From positions 124,001-188,000 of the forward strand of contig CAVYNG010000002.1 in assembly GCA_963769905.1 (NCBI GenBank): a stretch of DNA of 64,000 bases. Direction: 5' to 3'. This DNA comes from Bog-756 sp963769905 (GTDB lineage: Bacteria; Actinomycetota; Acidimicrobiia; Acidimicrobiales; RAAP-2). The notes under the pieces are model-generated. The model was not told the origin of the DNA. It was given only the letters and a program-made list of their open reading frames with translations, and did not search any database. The position numbers were made by a program, and so were the translations under genes. Positions 58,136 to 64,000 of this stretch are shown here, one piece after another; positions within the stretch are counted from its first letter, which is position 1; every line of letters begins with the position of its first letter.

Positions 58136-59796
58136 TGCCGAAGATCCTGAAGTTCGACGAGGCCGCACGGCGCGGCCTCGAGGCGGGAGTGAACAAGCTC
58201 GCCGAGACGGTCAAGGTCACCCTCGGGCCGAAAGGCCGGAACGTGGTGATCGAGAAGAAGTTCGGTGCCCCGACTATCACCAACGACGGGGTGTCGATCG
58301 CCCGCGAGGTGGAGCTCGAGGACGTCTTCGAGAACATGGGCGCCCAGCTGGTGAAGGAGGTCGCCACCAAGACGAACGACATCGCCGGCGACGGCACCAC
58401 CACCGCCACCGTCCTCGCCCAGGCGCTCATTCGCCAGGGGCTCCGCAACGTGGCCGCAGGTGCCAACCCGCTGGCGCTGCGCAAGGGGATCGACAAGGCG
58501 GTCGCCGCGGCGGTCGAGTCGATCCGCGATCAGGCCAAGGAGATCGACTCGAAGACCGAGATCGCCCAGGTGGCCTCCATCTCGGCCGCGGACCCCGCCA
58601 TCGGTGAGGTCCTCGCGGACGCCATCGACCGTGTCGGCAAGGACGGGACGGTCACCGTCGAGGAGTCGAACACCTTCGGCATCGACCTCGAATTCACCGA
58701 GGGGATGCAGTTCGACAAAGGGTACCTCTCGCCTTACTTCGTGACCGACGCCGAGCGCCAGGAGGCGGTCCTCGACGACCCGATGATCCTCTTCGTCAAC
58801 CAGAAGGTGACCGCGGTCCACGATCTCGTTCCCGTGCTCGAGAAGGTCATGCAGACCGGCAAACCGCTGCTGATCGTGGCCGAGGACGTCGAGGGCGAGG
58901 CGCTCGCGACCCTGGTGGTCAACAAGATCCGGGGCACCTTCACCTCCGTCGCGGTCAAGGCACCTGGCTTCGGTGAGCGCCGCAAGGCGATGCTCCAGGA
59001 CATGGCCGTCCTCACCGGTGCGCAGGTCATCTCGGAGGAGATCGGCTTGAAGCTCGACACCGCGACGGTCGACCTGCTCGGCCGTGCGCGTCGGATCATC
59101 GTGACCAAGGACGACACGACGATCGTCGAGGGCGCGGGCTCCGAGGAAGAGGTCAAAGGTCGCATTGCGCAGATCAAGCGCGAGATCGACGAGACCGACT
59201 CGGACTGGGACCGCGAGAAGCTCCAAGAGCGCCTCGCCAAGCTCGCCGGCGGCGTCGCCGTGGTGAAGGTCGGTGCTGCGACCGAGGTCGAGCTCAAGGA
59301 GAAGAAGCACCGCATCGAGGACGCGCTCTCCGCGACCCGTGCGGCGGTCGAAGAGGGCATCGTGGCCGGCGGGGGCACCGCCCTCGTGCGGGCGCGGGGC
59401 GCGGTCCAAAAGGCGGCCGACTCGTTGACCGGCGACGAGGCCACTGGCGCCTCGATCGTGGCCTCGGCGCTCGTGGCGCCGTTGCAGGCCATCGCCGACA
59501 ACGCGGGCCTCGAAGGAACGGTCTTCGTCCGCGAGGTCGAGTCGGAGACCGGTGCGACCGGACTCGACGCGCTCACCGGCAATCTGGTCGACCTGGTCAA
59601 GGCCGGCATCATCGACCCGGCGAAGGTGACTCGGTCAGCGCTCCAGAACGCGGCGTCGATCGCGGGCCTGCTGCTCACGACCGAGGCGCTCGTCGCCGAC
59701 AAGCCCGAAAAGCCCGACCCGGCCGCGGCGGCGGCAGCCGCTGCCGCGATGGGCGGCGGGATGGGTGGCATGGGAGGCATGGGCGGGATGATGTAG
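58135..59796 (+). CDS. groEL: chaperonin GroEL
   Basis: 553 aa, ATG overlapping the groES stop. Equatorial ATP-site motifs VTLGPKGRNVVIEKKFGAPT, TNDIAGDGTTTATVLAQALI and EGIVAGGGTALVRA, and an apical domain with YLSPYFVTDAERQEAVLDDP. The C-terminus is an Ala run followed by GGM repeats (GGMGGMGGMM), as in the main housekeeping chaperonin. Co-transcribed with groES under the CIRCE-like element. Confidence 0.98.
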   Translation: MPKILKFDEAARRGLEAGVNKLAETVKVTLGPKGRNVVIEKKFGAPTITNDGVSIAREVELEDVFENMGAQLVKEVATKTNDIAGDGTTTATVLAQALIRQGLRNVAAGANPLALRKGIDKAVAAAVESIRDQAKEIDSKTEIAQVASISAADPAIGEVLADAIDRVGKDGTVTVEESNTFGIDLEFTEGMQFDKGYLSPYFVTDAERQEAVLDDPMILFVNQKVTAVHDLVPVLEKVMQTGKPLLIVAEDVEGEALATLVVNKIRGTFTSVAVKAPGFGERRKAMLQDMAVLTGAQVISEEIGLKLDTATVDLLGRARRIIVTKDDTTIVEGAGSEEEVKGRIAQIKREIDETDSDWDREKLQERLAKLAGGVAVVKVGAATEVELKEKKHRIEDALSATRAAVEEGIVAGGGTALVRARGAVQKAADSLTGDEATGASIVASALVAPLQAIADNAGLEGTVFVREVESETGATGLDALTGNLVDLVKAGIIDPAKVTRSALQNAASIAGLLLTTEALVADKPEKPDPAAAAAAAAAMGGGMGGMGGMGGMM

Positions 59797-59836
59797 CCGG
59801 TACCGGCCCCACCTCGGGCCGGTGCGAAGTCGACGC

Positions 59837-59864
59837 GACGGCCGGGCTTCGGGGCCCGGCCGTC
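59837..59864. terminator. strong hairpin between convergent groEL and a minus-strand gene
   Basis: GACGGCCGGGC-TTCGGG-GCCCGGCCGTC: a perfect 11-bp stem (59837-59847 with 59854-59864) that can extend one more pair. Lies between the groEL stop and the stop of the convergent small gene, so it may terminate both. No T-run on the groEL side. Confidence 0.6.
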
Positions 59865-59878
59865 GTCGCGTCCAGCGT

Positions 59879-60088
59879 TCAGGCCCTCGGCTGCTCGGGC
59901 ACGTAGTGGCGCTCCGCGGCCTGGTCGACCCAGACCCGCATGGTCCGGTTGGTGCCGGGATCGAGGAAGACCTCGTCCGTCGGCGTCCACCCGGGCCGCG
60001 GGCCCTCGGACTCGCCGTGCCGGCGGACGAAGAAGCTGATTACCACCGCGACCAGCACGGCCGCACCGACCAGCACCAGGACGATCAT
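59879..60088 (-). CDS. small single-TM hypothetical protein
   Basis: 69 aa, ATG start at 60088. One N-terminal membrane helix (MIVLVLVGAAVLVAVVISFF), a short basic RRHGESEG, and a ~40-residue soluble C-terminus with GWTPTDEVFLDPGTNRTMRV and WVDQAAERHYVPE. Its Pro/Asp/Trp-rich tail looks like a conserved protein motif rather than a random frame. No family assigned. Convergent with groEL. Confidence 0.55.
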   Translation of the reverse strand: MIVLVLVGAAVLVAVVISFFVRRHGESEGPRPGWTPTDEVFLDPGTNRTMRVWVDQAAERHYVPEQPRA

Positions 60089-60152
60089 CCCGATCGTGCC
60101 GATCGGCTCTGCCCTGTACTCCCTGTCTCGTCTCTCTCGGTTCCCGTCGCGC

Positions 60153-60515
60153 TCACTGCTTCGCCCCCACGACGACCGCGGTCCCGTAGGCGACGATCTC
60201 GGTGAGCGATTGGCCCATCTCGGACGAGTCGAACCGGAACTGCACCACCGCGTTCGCCCCCATCACCTGCGCGTTCTCGATCATACGGTCGAGTGCGTGA
60301 CGTCGGCTGTCCTCGAGCAGCTTGGTGTACTGCTTGACCTCGCCGCCGGCGAGGGCGCGGAAGCCTGCGGTGATCCCCTTGGCCGCGCCCATCGAGCGGA
60401 CGACGAGACCGAAGACCATCCCGATGCTCCGTTCGATCCGCCAATCGGGGAACTCGAGCGCGGTGGTGATCGGGAACTGGGGGTAGGCCGAACCTGCTCC
60501 GCCTGCGTCGGTCAT
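60153..60515 (-). CDS. YbjQ/UPF0145 family protein
   Basis: 120 aa from ATG at 60515, preceded on the minus strand by GGAAGGAG about 8 nt away; the longer upstream frame is not conserved. FPITTALEFPDWRIERSIGM, VFGLVVRSMGAAKGITAGFR and HALDRMIENAQVMGANAVVQ, then the end FRFDSSEMGQSLTEIVAYGT are YbjQ-like. Members form pentameric rings and are thought to bind metal or be linked to stress; function unknown. 64 bp upstream of the small membrane gene on the same strand, possibly one operon. Confidence 0.85.
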   Translation of the reverse strand: MTDAGGAGSAYPQFPITTALEFPDWRIERSIGMVFGLVVRSMGAAKGITAGFRALAGGEVKQYTKLLEDSRRHALDRMIENAQVMGANAVVQFRFDSSEMGQSLTEIVAYGTAVVVGAKQ

Positions 60516-60640
60516 CGTGCCGCTCCTTCCGATGAGTCGTCCTGGCCCGGTGCCGAGGCGCTCTCGCAGCGTAGCGACGGGCTCCGCCGCAGTCGGCGAC
60601 CGGGACGGTCGCACACGAAACGCCACCTTCGGCGCACCCG

Positions 60641-60646
60641 TATCCT
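60641..60646 (+). promoter_or_regulatory. possible -10 box for a leaderless Nudix mRNA
   Basis: TATCCT, nine nt, then ATG 60656, with no Shine-Dalgarno in between. A -35 is not obvious. Confidence 0.4.
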
Positions 60647-60655
60647 CGGTGCACC

Positions 60656-61483
60656 ATGTCCGCCTCCCCGTCCACCCCACGGTCCAGCTCGCCCGGGTCG
60701 AGCGCGCCGCGCCAGGTGATCCGGCGGCCGGAAGAGAGCGGGCCGGGCGGCCCCGCGCCCTGGTCGGACCTCCCCTCCGCGGCTCGTCGGGGCATCACGG
60801 TCGAGCGGGTGCTCGCCGCTCTCTCCGACGGCGGCCTTCTCCGGGTTTCCTCGGAGTGGAGCGGCGCGCAAGAGCCGTGGCGCGCGCTTCTCGGCGACGG
60901 TGAAGACGTGCGCCGGGCCGCGGTGCTGGTGGCTCTGTTCGAAGAGGGAGGCGTGGCAAGGGTCGTCCTCACCGTCCGCTCGGAGCGCCTGAGCACCCAC
61001 CGGGGTGAGGCGGCTTTCCCCGGGGGACGACTCGACGACGGAGAGGACGTGGTCCATGGCGCGCTTCGCGAGGCCGATGAAGAGGTGGGCCTCGACCCCG
61101 CCACGGTGAGCGTGGTCGCCGCCCTCACCCCGATGCCGACCGTTGCGTCCAACACGGTGATGACCCCCGTCGTCGCCACCCTGCCCGGGCGCCCACGGCT
61201 CGTCGCCAGTCCGGCCGAGGTGGTGCGCGTCTTCGACGTGTCTCTCGACGAGCTCGTCGCAGACGGCGCGTTCCACGAGGAGCTCTGGGCGGTACCCGGC
61301 CGACCCGGTGCGACCGGGATCCCCGGGGACGAGTTCCCGGTCTGGTTCTTCGACGTGGCGGGGGAGATCGTCTGGGGCGCGACCGCGCGGACGCTCGTCG
61401 AGCTGCTCTGCCTGGTGCTCGAGGTCGAGACACCCGGCTCGCTCCGACGCCGCCGACAGGGGGAGTCCCCGACCGTCTCGTGA
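60656..61483 (+). CDS. Nudix hydrolase, CoA pyrophosphatase-like
   Basis: 275 aa, ATG start. The Nudix box is complete: GGRLDDGEDVVHGALREADEEVGL in consecutive form, preceded by HRGEAAFPGG, which is typical of the NUDT7/NUDT8/YeaB (CoAse) branch. A Ser/Pro-rich ~40-residue start precedes the domain. The C-terminal part has DEFPVWFFDVAGEIVWGATA. Likely cleaves CoA or related diphosphates; substrate not provable from sequence. Confidence 0.88.
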   Translation: MSASPSTPRSSSPGSSAPRQVIRRPEESGPGGPAPWSDLPSAARRGITVERVLAALSDGGLLRVSSEWSGAQEPWRALLGDGEDVRRAAVLVALFEEGGVARVVLTVRSERLSTHRGEAAFPGGRLDDGEDVVHGALREADEEVGLDPATVSVVAALTPMPTVASNTVMTPVVATLPGRPRLVASPAEVVRVFDVSLDELVADGAFHEELWAVPGRPGATGIPGDEFPVWFFDVAGEIVWGATARTLVELLCLVLEVETPGSLRRRRQGESPTVS

Positions 61484-61624
61484 GGCCCCCCTTCGCGCAC
61501 GGCTGGCGGCGGTCTCGGTGTGGTCAGGGGGTAACGTGGGTCATGATCGGGAGGTACGGCGTGCGCGACGGCCACTCGTCCCCGGTTGTCCCATCGGTTC
61601 GAGCGCGTTGCGGAGGACGTCCAG

Positions 61625-62788
61625 GTGGCTGAGATCGAGATCGGCATCTTCAAGTCGGGACGCAGGGCCTACGGCTTCGACGACATCGCGATCGTCCCGA
61701 GCCGCCGGACCCGCGATCCCGAGGACGTCGACATCAGCTGGGAGATCGACGCCTACCGGTTCGAGCTGCCTCTGCTGGCCGCCGCGATGGACGGCGTGGT
61801 GAGTCCCTCCACCGCCATCGAGGTCGGACGGCTCGGCGGCCTCGGAGTCCTCAACCTCGAGGGCCTGTGGACCCGCTACGAGGACCCGACCCCCCTCTTC
61901 GACGAGATCCGCGAGCTGCCCGCCGAGAAGGCGACCGCCCGCATGCAGGAGATGTACGCGGAGCCCCTCAAGACCGAGCTGGTGACCGAGCGCATTCGCG
62001 AGATGAAGTCCGCCGGCATCACGACGGCCGCCTCGGTGACTCCACAGCGAACCGAGGCGCTGTCCGCCGCGATCCTCGCGGCCGAGCTCGATCTCTTGGT
62101 GATCCAGGGAACGGTCGTCTCCGCCGAGCACGTGTCGAAGAACGCGGAGCCGCTCAACCTGAAGCGCTTCATCCGCGAGTTCGAGATCCCGGTCATCGTC
62201 GGTGGGTGCGCCTCCTACCAGGCCGGCCTCCATCTCATGCGAACCGGCGCGGTCGGGGTCCTCGTCGGGGTGGGTCCGGGCAACGCTTGCACCACCCGGG
62301 GCGTGCTCGGGATCGGTGTTCCACAGGCCACCGCGATCGCGGACGTCGCGGGTGCGCGCATGCGACATCTCGACGAGACCGGCGTCTACTGCCAGGTGAT
62401 CGCCGACGGCGGGATGTCGAAGGGCGGCGACGTGGCGAAGGCCGTGGCGTGCGGCGCGGACGCGGTGATGCTGGGCTCGCCTCTCTCCTCGGCGGTCGAG
62501 GCCCCCGCCCGCGGCTTCCACTGGGGAATGGCCACCTTCCACCCGACTCTGCCCCGGGGTGCCCGGGTGCAGACCACGACCCGCGGCACCCTCCAGGAGA
62601 TCCTGCTCGGACCCGCGCACGAGAACGACGGGCGGATGAACCTGTTCGGCGCGCTGCGCACCGCGATGGCCACCTGCGGGTACGAGACGGTCAAGGAGTT
62701 CCAGAAGGCCGAGGTGATGGTCGCGCCGGCGCTCCAGACCGAAGGCAAGGCCCTTCAGCGCTCGCAGGGTGTCGGCATGGGCCGTTGA
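61625..62788 (+). CDS. guaB3: GuaB3-type IMP dehydrogenase family protein
   Basis: 387 aa from GTG 61625 with GGAGG eight nt upstream. EIEIGIFKSGRRAYGFDDIA and IVPSRRTRDPEDVDISWEID at the start, then the TIM barrel with the catalytic loop GPGNACTTRGVLGIGVPQ (C222) and ADGGMSKGGDVAKAVACGAD. No CBS domain pair is inserted, and it is ~100 aa shorter than canonical GuaB, which defines the GuaB3 group of actinobacteria and cyanobacteria. Likely converts IMP to XMP, feeding guaA next door; some actinobacterial paralogues have unclear roles. guaA overlaps its stop. Confidence 0.9.
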   Translation: MAEIEIGIFKSGRRAYGFDDIAIVPSRRTRDPEDVDISWEIDAYRFELPLLAAAMDGVVSPSTAIEVGRLGGLGVLNLEGLWTRYEDPTPLFDEIRELPAEKATARMQEMYAEPLKTELVTERIREMKSAGITTAASVTPQRTEALSAAILAAELDLLVIQGTVVSAEHVSKNAEPLNLKRFIREFEIPVIVGGCASYQAGLHLMRTGAVGVLVGVGPGNACTTRGVLGIGVPQATAIADVAGARMRHLDETGVYCQVIADGGMSKGGDVAKAVACGADAVMLGSPLSSAVEAPARGFHWGMATFHPTLPRGARVQTTTRGTLQEILLGPAHENDGRMNLFGALRTAMATCGYETVKEFQKAEVMVAPALQTEGKALQRSQGVGMGR

Positions 62789-64000
62789 GCCCCGGGCCCG
62801 CCGGCACCGGTGGCCTCGGTGAGGGTCCGGTCCTCGTCGTCGACTTCGGCGCCCAGTACGCGCAACTGATCGCCCGCCGGGTCCGCGAGGCGCACGTCTA
62901 CTCGGAGATCGTCCCGCACACCGTCAGCGCCGCCGACCTGGTCGCGCGCCGGCCGTCGGGAGTCATCCTCTCGGGGGGGCCTAAGTCGGTCAACGAGACG
63001 CCGGCACCGACACTCGACCCTGCGATCTATTCGACGGGCATCCCGATCCTCGGCATCTGCTACGGCGCGCAGCTGCTCGCGCAGGAGCTCGGCGGCGAAG
63101 TGGCGCGCACCGGCCGAGGCGAGTACGGGCGCACGCCGCTCACCGTCGTCGGACGATCGCCCCTCTTCGTCGACTGGCCCGAAGACGCCCAGGTATGGAT
63201 GAGCCACGCCGATGCGATCACCCGGGTCCCCGACGGGTTCGAGGCGACCGCTCGGTGCCCCGACGCGCCGATCGCTGCGTTCCACGACGCCGCGCGGGCG
63301 ATCCACGGGGTGCAATTCCACCCCGAGGTGGTCCACACCGAGCGCGGGCGCGACCTCCTCGAGCGTTTCCTCTACGACGTCTGCCACTGCCTCCCGCTCT
63401 GGACCCACACCTCGATCATCGAGTCGCAGGTGGAGGCGGTCCGCGCCCAGGTCGGCTCGTCCCCGGTCCTCTGTGCGCTCTCCGGCGGGGTGGACTCGGC
63501 CGTCGCGGCCGCCCTCGTCCACAAAGCGGTCGGCGACCAGCTCACCTGTGTCTACGTCGACACCGGTCTCATGCGCGCCGCCGAGAGCGAGCAGGTCGAG
63601 GAGACCTTCCGCCGGCAGTTCCACGTCGAGCTGGTCCACGTGAAGGCGGCCGACCGGTTCTTCGAGGCGCTGGCCGGTGTGACCGACCCCGAGCAGAAGC
63701 GCAAGATCGTGGGCAATCTCTTCATCCGGATCTTCGAGGAGGTCGCCCGAGACCTGGTCGCCGACAAGGGCGCAGGGCATAGCGCGGCGGACGGGCCGTC
63801 GGGCTTCCTGGTGCAGGGGACGCTCTACCCCGACGTGATCGAGTCGGGCTCGGACTCGGCGGCAACCATCAAGTCCCACCACAACGTGGGCGGGCTTCCG
63901 AGCGACCTCGCCTTCGACCTCGTCGAGCCACTGCGGCTCCTTTTCAAGGACGAGGTGCGCGCGGTCGGGGAGGAGCTCGGCCTCCCCCCCGACATCGTCT
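62785..64000 (+). CDS. guaA: GMP synthase (glutamine-hydrolysing), 3' cut by window end
   Basis: Starts at TTG 62785, overlapping the guaB3 stop by 4 bp (TTGA); no better start lies before VLVVDFGAQYAQLIARRVRE. Class I glutaminase: VILSGGPKSVNE, LGICYGAQLLAQEL with C92 as nucleophile, HGVQFHPEVVH with His and Glu. The ATP pyrophosphatase domain has ALSGGVDSAVAAALVHKA and VQGTLYPDVIESG, SHHNVGGLP. 405 of an expected ~520 codons are present. It turns XMP into GMP. Confidence 0.97.
   Translation, partial: MSPGPAGTGGLGEGPVLVVDFGAQYAQLIARRVREAHVYSEIVPHTVSAADLVARRPSGVILSGGPKSVNETPAPTLDPAIYSTGIPILGICYGAQLLAQELGGEVARTGRGEYGRTPLTVVGRSPLFVDWPEDAQVWMSHADAITRVPDGFEATARCPDAPIAAFHDAARAIHGVQFHPEVVHTERGRDLLERFLYDVCHCLPLWTHTSIIESQVEAVRAQVGSSPVLCALSGGVDSAVAAALVHKAVGDQLTCVYVDTGLMRAAESEQVEETFRRQFHVELVHVKAADRFFEALAGVTDPEQKRKIVGNLFIRIFEEVARDLVADKGAGHSAADGPSGFLVQGTLYPDVIESGSDSAATIKSHHNVGGLPSDLAFDLVEPLRLLFKDEVRAVGEELGLPPDIV

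Overview
The window is a 64 kb stretch of a high-GC bacterial chromosome. Start codons are a mix of ATG, GTG and TTG, most genes are on the plus strand, and many neighbours overlap by 4 bp (ATGA/GTGA). The gene set points to Actinomycetota: an MptB-type mannosyltransferase, a zinc-type S14, a GuaB3-type IMP dehydrogenase, an actinobacterial-looking RpoB rifampicin region, and a NusG with a long acidic N-terminal part. An Acidimicrobiia-like lineage is plausible but is an inference; no 16S rRNA gene is present. No insertion sequence, prophage, CRISPR array or obvious transferred island is visible.

Layout. (1) 1-11 kb, mixed genes: a 5'-truncated surface-type protein, citrate synthase, acyl-CoA thioesterase, a frame-broken family-1 glycosidase, a GtrA-like membrane protein, a two-gene membrane unit with FTR1-like acidic motifs, YajQ, tRNA-Tyr, a LuxR-type regulator, an 0.8 kb nearly empty region, MptB and a GNAT acetyltransferase. 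(2) 11-24 kb: tRNA-Thr, tRNA-Met, rpmG, tRNA-Trp, secE-nusG-rplKA, an L10-type leader, rplJL, a clear promoter, then rpoBC. (3) 24-29 kb: str operon rpsL-rpsG-fusA-tuf-rpsJ. (4) 29.6-46.8 kb: S10, spc and alpha operons run together (rplC to rplQ, then truA), with secY, adk, map, infA and rpmJ in the usual places. A 726-bp non-coding gap separates rpsJ from rplC. (5) 46.8-57.7 kb: rplM-rpsI, glmM-glmS (UDP-GlcNAc precursors), acpS-nnr-alr, a family-4 uracil-DNA glycosylase, then tsaE-tsaB-rimI-tsaD (t6A tRNA modification and ribosomal protein acetylation). (6) 57.7-64 kb: groES-groEL behind a CIRCE-like operator, two small minus-strand genes, a Nudix hydrolase, guaB3, and guaA cut by the window end.

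The genes form one information-processing block: transcription (RpoA, RpoB, RpoC, NusG), ribosome assembly and translation factors, secretion (SecE, SecY), protein N-terminal processing (Map), tRNA and protein modification, and chaperones, with cell-wall precursor and GMP synthesis attached.

Most notable: rpoA, rplM and the GH1 gene are each interrupted by a 1-2 nt indel in a GC-rich run. Because rpoA and rplM are essential, sequencing or assembly error is the leading explanation, though the rpoA break happens to create a GTGA stop/start overlap. infA appears to start at CTG. Several ribosomal proteins (L4, L10, L22, S3, L29) and NusG carry long acidic low-complexity tails. The rpsJ-rplC gap holds a terminator-like hairpin, a TATAGT box and a perfect 12-bp stem-loop, suggesting an uncharacterised leader RNA for the large ribosomal operon. 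Five genes have a TANNNT box 6-9 nt before the start codon and no Shine-Dalgarno, as in leaderless mRNAs. I did not find a defence system, toxin-antitoxin pair or other specialised accessory system.
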